From Sedimenticola thiotaurini (lineage in GTDB: Bacteria > Pseudomonadota > Gammaproteobacteria > Chromatiales > Chromatiaceae): a stretch of 64,000 nt of DNA. The DNA is taken from contig NZ_CP011412.1 of assembly GCF_001007875.1 (NCBI RefSeq), forward strand, positions 3,534,001 through 3,598,000. The letters are read 5' to 3'. The first letter of the stretch is position 1. Every line of letters starts with the position of its first letter. Position numbers and translations under genes: made by a program. This document shows, piece after piece, positions 55,140 to 64,000 of this stretch. The notes beneath the pieces are model-generated. The model saw only the letters and a list, made by a program, of their open reading frames with translations, was not told where the DNA came from and ran no database searches.

Positions 55140-55670
55140 TCAGGCCGCCTTGGCCGGGTCGGGCCAGTACCAGGTCTGCAGGGTGGCCTCGATCGGGCGC
55201 ATCTCGATGCACTCGGTGGGGCAGACGTCGAAGCACTTCTCACAGCCGGTGCAGGCGTCCATGAACACTGCATGGATCTGTTTGGGGCCACCCAGAATGG
55301 CGTCGGTGGGGCAGCGCTTGAAGCACTTGGTGCAACCGATACAGAGGTTCTCATGTACAAAGGCGACCCGGGGCTCCTGCTCCTCCATGTCGGAGAGGTC
55401 AATACTGATCCCCAGTTTCTCCGCCAGCTGTTCGGCCAGGGCGCGACCGCCCGGCGGGCAGATGGTCGCGGACGCTTCACCGGCGGCGATGGCGGCCGCC
55501 GCCGGTGAGCAGCCGGGGTAGCCGCACTGGCCGCACTGGGAGCCGGGCAACAGGCCTTCGATCTCCGCTTGCAGCGGATTCCCCTCCACCGCCAGGTAGG
55601 TGGCGGCAACGCCCAGTATCGCCCCCATGGCCAGGCCCATGACTGTAATGATGAAGATTGCTGTCAGCAT
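55140..55670 (-). CDS. rnfB: Rnf complex ferredoxin subunit RnfB (copy 2)
   Basis: 176 residues. N-terminal membrane anchor, the CGQCGYPGC cluster, then CIGCTKCFKRCPTDAI and CTGCEKCFDVCPTECIEM, both of normal CX2CX2CX3CP form. It probably delivers electrons to the ferredoxin that feeds nitrogenase. It lies 12 bases after rnfA. Confidence 0.95.
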   Translation of the reverse strand: MLTAIFIITVMGLAMGAILGVAATYLAVEGNPLQAEIEGLLPGSQCGQCGYPGCSPAAAAIAAGEASATICPPGGRALAEQLAEKLGISIDLSDMEEQEPRVAFVHENLCIGCTKCFKRCPTDAILGGPKQIHAVFMDACTGCEKCFDVCPTECIEMRPIEATLQTWYWPDPAKAA

Positions 55671-55682
55671 TGCGTATCCCTC

Positions 55683-56261
55683 CTAGGCCGAGGTCAGTCC
55701 GGCAAAACCCATGAACGCGAGCGACAGCAGTCCGGCGGTGACGTAGGCGATCGGCGCGCCGCTGTAGGCGGCCGGTACGCTGGCAAGGGCCAGCCGCTCC
55801 CGCAGTCCGGTGAACATCAACAGCACCAGGGTGAAACCGAGCGCGGAGCCGAAGCCGAACAGCAGGCTCTCCAGCAGGCTGTTCTCCTGCTGGGAGTTGA
55901 GCAGGGCCACGCCAAGCACGGCGCAGTTGGTGGTGATCAGGGGCAGGAAGATCCCCAATACCTGGTAGAGCGCCGGCGAGGTCTTGCGGATCGCCAGTTC
56001 GGTGAACTGCACCACCACGGCGATGACCAGGATAAAGGTAAGAATGCGCAGGAAACCGATATCCAGCGGGGTGAGGACGAAGTGCTCCAGCAGCCACCCG
56101 GCAAAGGCGGCCAGGGTCAGCACAAAGGTGGTGGCCAGGCCCATGCCCAGGGCGGAGTCGAGTTTATTCGAGACCCCCATCAGCGGACAGAGACCGAGAA
56201 ATTTAACCAGAACCACGTTATTGACCAGGGCGCTGGAGAGGATGATCAGAAAATATTCCAT
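55683..56261 (-). CDS. rnfA: Rnf complex subunit RnfA (copy 2)
   Basis: 192 residues from ATG 56261 ([18 protein letters not shown]); the frame runs upstream but that part covers the promoter region. LGLCPLMG and [13 protein letters not shown] hold the conserved Cys. First gene of rnfABCDGEH-modBC. Its sigma-54 promoter is at 56299-56314 and its NifA sites at 56447-56495. Confidence 0.95.
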   Translation of the reverse strand: MEYFLIILSSALVNNVVLVKFLGLCPLMGVSNKLDSALGMGLATTFVLTLAAFAGWLLEHFVLTPLDIGFLRILTFILVIAVVVQFTELAIRKTSPALYQVLGIFLPLITTNCAVLGVALLNSQQENSLLESLLFGFGSALGFTLVLLMFTGLRERLALASVPAAYSGAPIAYVTAGLLSLAFMGFAGLTSA

Positions 56262-56298
56262 CGGCTGTGCAACTCGTGAATAAGACACAGTAGCCATC

Positions 56299-56314
56299 GC
56301 AAAGAGCATGCCAG
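56299..56314 (-). promoter_or_regulatory. Sigma-54 promoter of the rnf-mod operon
   Basis: On the minus strand TGGCAT-N5-TTGC, with the GG and GC elements at the proper spacing, matches TGGCAC-N5-TTGC except for one base. Transcription would start near 56288, giving a leader of about 27 bases before rnfA. Confidence 0.8.
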
Positions 56315-56446
56315 CCGAAAAAGCGCCCGCTGACCACCAGAGGATGGTGGCGGCCGGGTGCAGGTACGGTACTGATTTGACGGAGTAAATCGGCGGATTG
56401 GGCGGTATGGTTGGACGCCGGCGCACCGACCGGCAGACGGTTGGGT

Positions 56447-56462
56447 TGTCGGGTTTGTTACA
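56447..56462. promoter_or_regulatory. NifA upstream activator site 1 (TGT-N10-ACA)
   Basis: TGTCGGGTTTGTTACA fits TGT-N10-ACA exactly. It lies about 107 bases upstream of the expected nifL transcription start and about 165 upstream of that for rnfA, so it can serve both directions. Confidence 0.75.
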
Positions 56463-56479
56463 GGCCGGCCATTGGCGTT

Positions 56480-56495
56480 TGTGGGATTGCTGACA
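56480..56495. promoter_or_regulatory. NifA upstream activator site 2 (TGT-N10-ACA)
   Basis: TGTGGGATTGCTGACA fits the consensus exactly. Its centre is 33 bases from site 1, about three helical turns, and about 74 bases before the expected nifL start of transcription. Confidence 0.75.
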
Positions 56496-56535
56496 ATGGA
56501 ACCCGCGGAACCGCCCGGGAACGCCCATGGATCGC

Positions 56536-56550
56536 TGGTACGTTTTTTGC
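56536..56550 (+). promoter_or_regulatory. Sigma-54 promoter of nifLA
   Basis: TGGTAC-GTTTT-TTGC is a good -24/-12 element on the plus strand. Transcription would begin near 56562, about 32 bases before the preferred nifL ATG. NifA would therefore activate its own operon. Confidence 0.75.
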
Positions 56551-56593
56551 GATGCCTATAGGTATTTGATTCACGGTAATGGGAAGTTCAGCC

Positions 56594-58225
56594 ATGATCC
56601 AGCAAAAGTTCAGCGCCGCCAATGGCGATGTGATCGACGCCATCAGCCGGTTTCTGGCTGCCCCGCCGGAGGGTACGCCGGCGGAGGTTATCGAGGCGTT
56701 CGACAGCTTTGGTCGGGGCCAGTTTCTGCCCCCGAAGCTGTTTCTTGAGACCGTCGAACAGGCCCCGGTGGCCATCTCCATCACCGACCCGGCGGCCAGA
56801 ATACTCTATGTTAATCAGGCTTTTGAATCCCTGACCGGCTATCACCGGGATGAGGTGATCGGGCATAACGAATCGATGCTGTCGAGCCGCTCCACGCCGA
56901 TCAGAATCTACCAGGAGCTGTGGGAGACTATCCAGGCCCGGCAGGTGTGGCAGGGCACCCTGGTCAATCATAAGAAAAACAAGGAGGAGTACCTGGCGGA
57001 ACTGGTGATTTCACCGGTGCTGACCGCCAAGGGAGAGATTGGTTATTACCTTGGTATGCACCGGGATATTACCGCCGTGCACCAACTTGGACAGCAATTG
57101 AAATTCCAGACCAGCCTGACCGAAGCGGCCCTGGATGCGGCGCCCATGGTGATGGCGATGATCACCGCCGACCGCAAGGTACTGATGGACAACCACGCTT
57201 ACAAGGCGCTGCTGGGGGACTGTCGGGGAGTGGAGCCGGTCGAGCTGTTTCTGGCTGCCCTGGAGCAGCAGATCGGGTTCGATCTGGCGGACGCCTGTCG
57301 CACCGGCAAGGGGTTTACCAATGTGGAGGTACGTCTCGATCTGGCGGGTCGCGCCACGCCGCGCTGGTTTGCCTGTTCCGCAGTCCGGGTCGATGAACTG
57401 GATGAAGCGGCACAGAACTACTTCCGTGAGCAGCAGCAGACCCGCTACTGCCTGCTGCTGATCGCCAACGAGGTGACCGCCAGTCGCAAGCGCATCAACG
57501 AGGTACGCCTCAACATGATTCGCGCCAGCATGGCGGAACAGCAGATGGTGGAGACCATGCGGGAGGCGATATCGGGGGCCATGTTCAAGATGCAGGTGCC
57601 GTTCAATATTATCCGGGCGGCCCTGGCCATGCCCGGCAACGGCTCGGATCGTTGTAACGTCTGCCAGGTGCTGAACCAGGCCCTGGAGAGTGGTGACGAG
57701 GCGATGGAGAGCCTCCAGGCGGCCCTGCCCAATCGCGCCCGGGAGCAGACCTCCACGGTCAACATCAACGAGATTCTGCATGAGGTGATGCGGCTTTCAA
57801 CCGACCGCCTGCTCGCCTCGGGGGTGGTGGTGGACTGGCGGCCCGCCGCCGTATTGTCCCGGGTGACCGGCCGACCCAACGCGTTGCGCGGCCTGTTCAA
57901 GTATCTCATCGACAACGCCATTCAGGCGGTCAATGAATCGGGGCAGGACTACCGGGAGATCCGCCTCAAGAGCTGGCAGGATGAACAGGAGCTGGTGGTT
58001 GAGGTGACCGACAACGGACCGGGCATCCCGGATGCCAAACGGCTGAAGGTGTTTGAACCTTTTTTCTGTGGCTGGGCCCGGGCCGACGAGCATGCCGGCA
58101 TGGGATTGACCATGGCCCAGGAAGTGATCGTGGGACACGGCGGAAATATGGAGATCGATGCCGGTTTTCGTGGCGGTTGCCGGGTGCTGGTGAGACTGCC
58201 CGTCAAAGTCGCGGAGGAACGATAA
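56594..58225 (+). CDS. nifL: Nitrogen-fixation anti-activator NifL
   Basis: 543 residues from ATG 56594, which has GGGAAG 7 bases upstream; ATG 56579 is also possible and contains that site. PAS1 (about 50-150; [28 protein letters not shown]) should bind FAD and sense oxygen/redox. A second PAS-like region and a coiled segment follow, then a histidine-kinase-like ATPase domain (DNAIQAV N-box, DNGPGIP G1 box). No kinase histidine is seen in the H region ([13 protein letters not shown]), as in Azotobacter NifL, which works by binding NifA and not by phosphorylation. One base separates it from nifA. Confidence 0.92.
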   Translation: MIQQKFSAANGDVIDAISRFLAAPPEGTPAEVIEAFDSFGRGQFLPPKLFLETVEQAPVAISITDPAARILYVNQAFESLTGYHRDEVIGHNESMLSSRSTPIRIYQELWETIQARQVWQGTLVNHKKNKEEYLAELVISPVLTAKGEIGYYLGMHRDITAVHQLGQQLKFQTSLTEAALDAAPMVMAMITADRKVLMDNHAYKALLGDCRGVEPVELFLAALEQQIGFDLADACRTGKGFTNVEVRLDLAGRATPRWFACSAVRVDELDEAAQNYFREQQQTRYCLLLIANEVTASRKRINEVRLNMIRASMAEQQMVETMREAISGAMFKMQVPFNIIRAALAMPGNGSDRCNVCQVLNQALESGDEAMESLQAALPNRAREQTSTVNINEILHEVMRLSTDRLLASGVVVDWRPAAVLSRVTGRPNALRGLFKYLIDNAIQAVNESGQDYREIRLKSWQDEQELVVEVTDNGPGIPDAKRLKVFEPFFCGWARADEHAGMGLTMAQEVIVGHGGNMEIDAGFRGGCRVLVRLPVKVAEER

Positions 58226-58226
58226 G

Positions 58227-59786
58227 ATGCACGTAGCCAATGAATCGGACGGAGCGACAAACCAGGGAGCGGACAGCAGGATTCTGGAAACCACGCTGGA
58301 GAGTCTCTACCTGGTCAGCCAGGTGCTCAGTCGATCACTGGATTTCCGCCAGACCCTGCATGAGGTGCTGCGCACCCTGAAAGATAGCAACGGCTTGCGC
58401 CACGGCATGATCGCGCTGCTGGATGATGCCAGCGGCAATCTGCTGGTGACCGCCCTGCACGAGAACCCGGAGCCGGTTAACGAGATTCATTACAAACCGG
58501 GCGAGGGAGTGGTGGGCGCCATCATGGAACGGGGTGAGCCGATTGTGGTGGAACGGCTTTCGGATGAGTGCCGATTTCTTGATCGCCTGGGTGTCTACGA
58601 CCTGGGCCTGCCCTTTATCGGCGTGCCCATCCCCATCGGTGATCAGACCGCCGGGGTACTGACGGCCCAGCCCCAGAGCGGGTTCAGTTCGCTGGACCGG
58701 CAGCAGCAGTTCCTGGAGATGGTGGCCAACCTGATCGGCCAGAGTGTCCGGCTGGCGAAAACGGTTGAAGATGAGCAGTTGGCGCTGAAGAGTGAGCGGG
58801 ATTCATTGCGCCGCAAGGTGCGCGGTGAACACGGTTTCTCCAACATGGTGGGGCATACCCGTGCCATGCGCCTGGTGTTTGACCAGATCCGCCAGGTGGC
58901 GAAATGGAATACCACTGTTCTGGTGCGGGGGGAGTCGGGGACCGGCAAGGAGTTGATCGCTAACGCCATCCACTACAACTCACCCCGGGCCAACGGGCCC
59001 TTTATCAAGCTCAACTGCGCGGCCCTGCCCGATACCCTGCTGGAGTCGGAGCTGTTCGGTCACGAAAAAGGTGCTTTCACCGGGGCGGTCAGTCAGCGCA
59101 AGGGGCGCTTCGAACAGGCTCACGGCGGTACCATCTTTCTGGACGAGATCGGCGAGATCAGTCCCGCCTTCCAGACCAAGCTGCTACGGGTTTTGCAGGA
59201 GGGTGAGTTTGAACGGGTAGGGGGTACCCGCACCAACGTGGTGGATGTGCGGGTGGTGGCCGCCACCAATAAAAACCTGGAGTCGGAAGTGCAGGCGGGA
59301 AACTTTCGCGAAGACCTCTACTACCGCCTCAACGTGATGCCGATCAACACCCCGCCGCTGCGGGAGCGGGTTGAGGATATTCCGGACCTGGTGCATTTCC
59401 TGTTAGCCAAGATCGGCAAAAGCCAGGGGCGCGAGCTGACCCTGGACGAGAGCGCCCTGGGACCGCTGATGCGCCATGACTGGCCCGGTAACGTGCGGGA
59501 GTTGGAGAACTGCCTGGAGCGTGCCGCCGTGATGAGTGACGAGGGCTGGATCGACAATCGCATAATCAGTCTGGCCGGACTGGAGAACAGTTTTTCGGTC
59601 CCATCCGGCACCAGCACACCCCGTGTCGATATCAATGACCCGGAACTGGATGAGCGGGAACGGGTCATCGCCGCGTTGGAGCAGGCGGGTTGGGTTCAGG
59701 CCAAGGCGGCTCGTATCCTCGGTATGACGCCCCGCCAGATCGGCTATCGCATCCAGACCCTGAATATCAAGGTGCGACAGATCTAG
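58227..59786 (+). CDS. nifA: Nif-specific sigma-54 activator NifA
   Basis: 519 residues; ATG 58227 with GGAGGAA upstream. GAF domain (about 30-180, 2-oxoglutarate sensing in known NifA), AAA+ domain with Walker A GESGTGKE (about 235), the sigma-54 contact loop GAFTGA (282-287), Walker B region [12 protein letters not shown] and R-finger region, then a C-terminal Fis-type helix-turn-helix ([19 protein letters not shown]). It lacks the extra cysteines after the AAA+ domain that mark oxygen-sensitive rhizobial NifA, agreeing with control by NifL. Binds TGT-N10-ACA. Confidence 0.95.
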   Translation: MHVANESDGATNQGADSRILETTLESLYLVSQVLSRSLDFRQTLHEVLRTLKDSNGLRHGMIALLDDASGNLLVTALHENPEPVNEIHYKPGEGVVGAIMERGEPIVVERLSDECRFLDRLGVYDLGLPFIGVPIPIGDQTAGVLTAQPQSGFSSLDRQQQFLEMVANLIGQSVRLAKTVEDEQLALKSERDSLRRKVRGEHGFSNMVGHTRAMRLVFDQIRQVAKWNTTVLVRGESGTGKELIANAIHYNSPRANGPFIKLNCAALPDTLLESELFGHEKGAFTGAVSQRKGRFEQAHGGTIFLDEIGEISPAFQTKLLRVLQEGEFERVGGTRTNVVDVRVVAATNKNLESEVQAGNFREDLYYRLNVMPINTPPLRERVEDIPDLVHFLLAKIGKSQGRELTLDESALGPLMRHDWPGNVRELENCLERAAVMSDEGWIDNRIISLAGLENSFSVPSGTSTPRVDINDPELDERERVIAALEQAGWVQAKAARILGMTPRQIGYRIQTLNIKVRQI

Positions 59787-59832
59787 CATCGCACAGCTCC
59801 CGCCACGGGGCGAAGCGCTGTTCAACAATAGC

Positions 59833-61356
59833 TCAGGTCTCGCTCTTGCAATCATCCTGGGTGGAGAATAGGGCATCCACGCTCTCCGCCAGGGTGTTGA
59901 GTTGCCGATTGTCCAGACACTCCGGTGACGCCGGGTCGTTCTGGCAGATACGCCGCGATTGGCGGCCCACGTAGTAGGTAACGATCTCCTGGCCGGATAT
60001 CTCGCAGGGGGGCTGGGTGCAGGTGTCCACCGCCCCGCAGGGCAGCGGCAGTTTCAGCTTGATCAGGTTAGGGTTTTCGCTGCCGCCGTTGAACTTGACC
60101 AGGCGCGCCTTTTGCGCCGCTACCTGGGCCTCCAGTTGCTCCTTTTGATGCACTGCTTCCGTATCGGTGCGGGTGAACAGGCCAAAGAAAACGGGCACCT
60201 CGGTCGGGATACCCGCCAGGCGGTGAATCTCCTGCAGGGTATGGAGAATCGAGCGGCGGTACTCGATCACCTCATCCTGGAATGATTTTAACTGCTCGAT
60301 CTTCTCTCCCACGTACTCGTCCTTGTTATCCAGCGCATCCTGCAGTGTGTACTGCACGGAGGTGAGGGTGTAGTAGAAATTGACCAGCAGGGCGTCTTCC
60401 GGGTCATCGGCAGTATCCATGGCCATGGCGTGGGGCCAGTTGGGCAGGTCGCTGTAGGCTGTCAGGTCCATGCTATGGAACTGGGGGCCAGCCTGGGCCT
60501 CCGAAGGGAGATCGTTCAGCTTGGCGAGAAACCCCTCCTGGTTCATCGGTATCTTGCCGCCGGCGCCACCGATTTGGGTGAAGTCCACGGTCACCTCGGT
60601 GGAACCGTCCCGCTGGTGGTTGGCCGAGTCAGTGCAGGCGTTCGCTTCGCCTTTGGCGCCCCAGGCTGATAACTTGGCCTGTACGCATTTCTGCGCCGTT
60701 TTGGCCTGGGTGCGGCTTTTGCTGCTTACCGACATCACGGCGATCAGTTCCGCACCGCTGTAGATGGCCGAGACAAACGAGTCGCCACAGAGGCGTTCAA
60801 ACTCCCGCAGATTCTCCGCGCCGCCGTCCCCCAGGATATCCCGCGCCTCGTCGGTGAGTCTCAGCATGGATGAAACACGGGCTTCATTGACCCACCAGGG
60901 AGGGCGGGAACTGCTGTTCTCTTTCAGGGGGTAGGCGGAGCGAACCGGGTTCAGTGGTCGGGAAGGCCCGACAAACAGCACACCATTGTCCACGGTTGCG
61001 CGAATCAGCAACGAATTGGAGGAGCTGGTGACCCGGGTTTTTGCGGCGAACTTTCCCTGCGCACTGGCTGATCCCACTGCGGACTTGATCGACATGCCTG
61101 CGGAGACGCCGAGCTGTTCCATCAGTTCCGAGGAGTCGGACACGGCTTTCAGCTGCATGCGAATGGTCTGCCCCTCTTCTTTGACCGGTGCAAACCGGAT
61201 GCAGCGGTTGGGGATGATCTCGGCGCGTTGTGAATCCCACCCCAGGCCCAATTCCACACCCGACTCCGGTGTCCCCATATTGACTGAACCCGCCTGGGCG
61301 GTTTGCAGAACCAGCAAAAGCACGGTGAGAGTACAGAATATGGCGGTAATTTCCAT
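59833..61356 (-). CDS. Secreted MACPF-like protein (tentative)
   Basis: 507 residues from ATG 61356 (a GTG three bases earlier is also possible). Signal peptide (TAIFCTLTVLLLVLQTAQAG). Around residue 190, CGDSFVSAIYSGAELIAVMS resembles the MACPF signature (YGTHF followed by a glycine pair). Downstream, FTQIGGAGGKIPMNQEGFLA and then the LPNWP segment fit the following MACPF strands. A helical stretch (about 330-385) and a coiled segment come next, with a cysteine-rich C-terminus (CGAVDTCTQPPCEISG). If correct, a secreted pore-forming or membrane-binding protein. Homology by eye only; otherwise a hypothetical secreted protein. Confidence 0.5.
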   Translation of the reverse strand: MEITAIFCTLTVLLLVLQTAQAGSVNMGTPESGVELGLGWDSQRAEIIPNRCIRFAPVKEEGQTIRMQLKAVSDSSELMEQLGVSAGMSIKSAVGSASAQGKFAAKTRVTSSSNSLLIRATVDNGVLFVGPSRPLNPVRSAYPLKENSSSRPPWWVNEARVSSMLRLTDEARDILGDGGAENLREFERLCGDSFVSAIYSGAELIAVMSVSSKSRTQAKTAQKCVQAKLSAWGAKGEANACTDSANHQRDGSTEVTVDFTQIGGAGGKIPMNQEGFLAKLNDLPSEAQAGPQFHSMDLTAYSDLPNWPHAMAMDTADDPEDALLVNFYYTLTSVQYTLQDALDNKDEYVGEKIEQLKSFQDEVIEYRRSILHTLQEIHRLAGIPTEVPVFFGLFTRTDTEAVHQKEQLEAQVAAQKARLVKFNGGSENPNLIKLKLPLPCGAVDTCTQPPCEISGQEIVTYYVGRQSRRICQNDPASPECLDNRQLNTLAESVDALFSTQDDCKSET

Positions 61357-61489
61357 CACAGGGGCCTCTGAAGTGGTGGTGTTTTTTTATGCTGCCGATT
61401 CAGTATAGACATACCGGTTGCGGAACTACAGAAGCCGGGCCAATGGTTCGTTCTGTAACCGGCAGGGATGGTTTCCGGTTTCGTGCCGG

Positions 61490-61756
61490 TTAGGAAAAGA
61501 GTTGCAACAGAAGCCGTTTTTCTTCGCTGTCCGTGACGACGGCCAGGGCTGCTTTGAATGCCTGCACATTTTTATCGTGAACCGACAGCAGGCGCGCCAG
61601 CTCCCGGTTTTCATCGACACCGGGCGCGCCGCCCAGTTTGTACTTGGTTTCAAGGGCGACCAGGAAGTCAAAGTGAGCCGTCTTGCTCTGACCCATGTCG
61701 AGAAAGGCGCGGTGGGCTGTTTTTGCGGACTCGCTTAAATCATCAATGGCAGGCAT
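61490..61756 (-). CDS. Small hypothetical protein
   Basis: 88 residues from ATG 61756, with GGGAAAA upstream. Mostly helical and charged (SESAKTAHRAFLDMGQSKTA; ends EEKRLLLQLFS). No signal or membrane segment. It lies about 130 bases upstream of the MACPF-like gene on the same strand. I recognise no family. Confidence 0.5.
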   Translation of the reverse strand: MPAIDDLSESAKTAHRAFLDMGQSKTAHFDFLVALETKYKLGGAPGVDENRELARLLSVHDKNVQAFKAALAVVTDSEEKRLLLQLFS

Positions 61757-61947
61757 GGCATTTTCCCATGGGTGTTGGAGAGGGGAGAGTATAGCGGTTG
61801 ATGGTGCTGCCGTTTTACCTGTTATGGGACAGGTGCGGGGAGGCGGTTTTGAATCCTGTTGATTAAGCCGCACAAACGTCCGGGTTATCCGCTCATTAGC
61901 TTGTCGCCTATTTCCCCTTACCGGTCACTTTGCCGTATCATCCAGCC

Positions 61948-62874
61948 ATGTCCACCATCATTTCCATTTCCAATCTTTGCAAAACCTACGAGAGTGGCCA
62001 TGAGGCTCTCAAACAGGTCAATCTGGATATCGAGCAGGGCGAGATTCTCGCCCTGCTGGGTCCCAATGGCGCCGGAAAAACCACACTGATCTCGGTGATA
62101 TGCGGGCTGGTGTCGCCCAGCTCCGGTTCGGTCTCCGTGGGCGGCTTCGATATCGTGGAGAACTATCGGCAGACCCGCAGTCAGATCGGCCTGGTACCGC
62201 AGGAGCTTACCCTGGCGGCCTTTGACCGGGTATGGGATACCCTCTGTTTCAGTCGTGGCCTGTTCGGAAAAAAACCGGATGACGCCTATCTGGAACAGCT
62301 GCTGAAGGATCTCTCCTTATGGGACAAGCGGAACAGCGAACTGCGTGCTCTCTCCGGGGGTATGAAGCGACGGGTGCTGATTGCCAAAGCGCTCTCCCAC
62401 CAGCCGCAGATCCTGTTCCTGGATGAACCGACTGCCGGGGTGGATGTGGAACTGCGCAAGGATATGTGGCAGATCGTCAACAAGCTGCGGGACTCCGGTG
62501 TCACCATCATCCTCACCACCCACTACATCGAAGAGGCGGAGCAGATCGCCGACCGGGTTGGTGTGATCAATCACGGTGAACTGTTACTGGTGGACGACAA
62601 GGTGAACCTGATGCGGGAGCTGGGTCGGAAACAGTTGATCATCGATCTGAAAGAACCGATCAACAGGATCCCCGAATCGATGAGCGGTTATGCCCTGGAG
62701 CTTTCTGAGGATGGCCGGCAACTGATCTACACTTACGATACCCAAGCCAACAGTACCGGTATCACGGCGCTGCTGCAGGCCATGCATGCGGCCGGGTTGT
62801 CCATGAAAGATCTCAACACCACGCAAAGCTCATTGCAGGATATTTTTGTCAACCTGGTGCAGGCCGTCGAATGA
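61948..62874 (+). CDS. yadG: ABC-2 type exporter ATPase, YadG type
   Basis: 308 residues from ATG 61948, the same length as E. coli YadG. Walker [10 protein letters not shown], signature [16 protein letters not shown], Walker [13 protein letters not shown], and a C-terminal regulatory part (about 230-308) with [12 protein letters not shown]. It energises the YadH-type permease, whose ATG overlaps its stop. Substrate unknown. Confidence 0.9.
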   Translation: MSTIISISNLCKTYESGHEALKQVNLDIEQGEILALLGPNGAGKTTLISVICGLVSPSSGSVSVGGFDIVENYRQTRSQIGLVPQELTLAAFDRVWDTLCFSRGLFGKKPDDAYLEQLLKDLSLWDKRNSELRALSGGMKRRVLIAKALSHQPQILFLDEPTAGVDVELRKDMWQIVNKLRDSGVTIILTTHYIEEAEQIADRVGVINHGELLLVDDKVNLMRELGRKQLIIDLKEPINRIPESMSGYALELSEDGRQLIYTYDTQANSTGITALLQAMHAAGLSMKDLNTTQSSLQDIFVNLVQAVE

Positions 62875-63632
62875 ATTTGCAAGCTGTAAAAGTGATCTAC
62901 AAATACGAGATGCTGCGCACCTGGCATACTTTGTTCCAGAGTATCGCATCGCCGGTCATATCCACGGCGCTCTATTTTATCGTATTCGGTTCTGCCATCG
63001 GTTCCCGTATTCAGTCGGTTGATGGAGTCTCCTACGGTTTGTTTATTGTGCCGGGCCTGGTGATGTTATCGGTTCTCACCCAGAGTGTTTCCAATGCATC
63101 CTTCGGTATCTTCTTCCCCAAATTCAGTGGCACGGTCTATGAAGTGATGTCGGCCCCGATCTCGTTTTTTGAGATCCTGCTCGGCTATGTGGGAGCGGCC
63201 GCCACCAAGTCCCTGATCATCGGCAGCATAATTCTGATTACCGCCAGCTTCTTCGTGGAACTGCGTGTCGATCACCCGGTCTGGATGGCCCTGTTCCTGG
63301 TCCTGACCTGTATCTCGTTCAGTCTGCTGGGTTTTATTATCGGTCTCTGGGCCAACAACTTCGAGAAGCTGCAGGTGGTGCCCCTCCTGATCATTACGCC
63401 GCTGGTGTTTCTTGGCGGTACCTTCTACTCGGTCAGCATGTTGCCACCCCTGTGGCAGACCATCACTTTGTTAAACCCGGTGCTCTACCTGGTGAGCGGG
63501 TTTCGCTGGAGCTTTTTTGGCGTGTCGGATGTCAATGTCGGCATCAGCCTGGGCTTTATCCTGCTGTTTCTCGGGATCTGCTCCAGTGTGGTGTGGTGGA
63601 TGTTCAAAACCGGATATCGTCTGAAACAGTAG
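62871..63632 (+). CDS. yadH: ABC-2 permease, YadH type
   Basis: 253 residues, six membrane helices, with no large extracytoplasmic domain. [38 protein letters not shown] and [17 protein letters not shown] are the ABC-2 landmarks of the YadH/NodJ group. Translationally coupled to yadG (ATGA). Confidence 0.9.
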   Translation: MNLQAVKVIYKYEMLRTWHTLFQSIASPVISTALYFIVFGSAIGSRIQSVDGVSYGLFIVPGLVMLSVLTQSVSNASFGIFFPKFSGTVYEVMSAPISFFEILLGYVGAAATKSLIIGSIILITASFFVELRVDHPVWMALFLVLTCISFSLLGFIIGLWANNFEKLQVVPLLIITPLVFLGGTFYSVSMLPPLWQTITLLNPVLYLVSGFRWSFFGVSDVNVGISLGFILLFLGICSSVVWWMFKTGYRLKQ

Positions 63633-64000
63633 TTTAGCCGCGGCAACTTCCGGGACGGCCGCCTCCTCATCAGCACTCCCTGCCGGGGCTGTTAGCTAAC
63701 CCGCTTTCCCCCTCTTCAGCCCCGTCACCACGCTTCCGGTAAACCGGAGGATCAGGGCGAATCGCCCCTATTGATCTATTTCGCCATCGCATAGTCCCAT
63801 CAGGGGCCGGTCCTGCTGGTTGCTGGGGCACTGTTCAGGCAGCCGCAGTCGGCTTTTGCTGGGAAAAATAGCTGGGAAAGCTGGGTCAAACAGAGCCGGC
63901 TATTGGCTATTCCGCTGGAGGGTTGGGATGAAATACTGAAGGATTTTGTAGGGAATACGCTAACGCAGCCTAAGGAAAACCACCATGCTTTAAATTACTT
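63633..64000. other. Tail region: two small hairpins and an open frame without a start
   Basis: TCCGGT-AA-ACCGGA (63735-63748) and GGGCG-AAT-CGCCC (63755-63767) lie in tandem about 100 bases after yadH; neither has a T-run. A plus-strand frame is open from 63794 to the window end with no ATG. Its translation (e.g. KNSWESWVKQSRLLAIPLEG) looks protein-like, so it could be a gene remnant or a gene with a cryptic start that continues beyond the window. No family recognised. Confidence 0.3.

Overview
The window is about 60 % G+C chromosomal DNA that reads as a diazotrophic, sulfur-metabolising gammaproteobacterium, of the free-living or symbiotic Sedimenticola/Thiodiazotropha/Chromatiales kind. 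The lineage is my inference. It rests on NifL-NifA regulation, two complete Rnf complexes, an AprAB-like flavoprotein/ferredoxin pair, a DsrC-like protein and a TauE/SafE-type exporter. I see no tRNA, rRNA, CRISPR array or insertion sequence.

Layout. 1-6.9 kb: the end of an AprA-like flavoprotein gene, an AprB-like ferredoxin, a HEAT-repeat protein, a second ferredoxin and a full rnfABCDGE set, all on the plus strand and tightly packed. 7-14.5 kb: a TauE/SafE transporter, a marR-ydhR pair divergent from an RND efflux pump (two clear MarR-type operators in the gap), and a Bcr/CflA MFS transporter. 14.5-31.6 kb: orphan norE/norF-like genes, lrgAB, a ybhGFSR-type ABC-2 exporter, an FMN glutamate-synthase-like protein, a metallophosphoesterase with altered metal motifs, a sodium:solute symporter, a PHB-depolymerase-like esterase, gamma-glutamyltransferase, a cysteine-free DsrC-like protein and an HPP membrane protein.

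32.1-43.4 kb is the most unusual part. A 2549-residue secreted protein is built of about ten DUF11-like repeats plus SdrD/Cna-B-type domains. It overlaps by ATGA a gene for a 1209-residue outer-membrane beta-barrel protein. I take the pair to be a dedicated surface-fibre and outer-membrane-partner system of unknown function.

43.6-49.1 kb: a LysR regulator with a nested palindromic upstream site, a decayed Lrp/AsnC gene, a TetR-controlled DevBCA-type exporter and a PaaI thioesterase. 49.1-59.8 kb is a nitrogen-fixation block. A minus-strand operon rnfABCDGEH-modB-modC diverges from nifL-nifA. The shared gap carries two TGT-N10-ACA NifA sites and a sigma-54 promoter facing each way. This implies that NifA (inhibited by NifL) drives both its own synthesis and the Rnf/molybdate genes that supply low-potential electrons and Mo to nitrogenase. 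59.8-64 kb: a secreted MACPF-like protein, a small conserved-looking protein, yadGH-type ABC genes and a non-coding or decayed tail.
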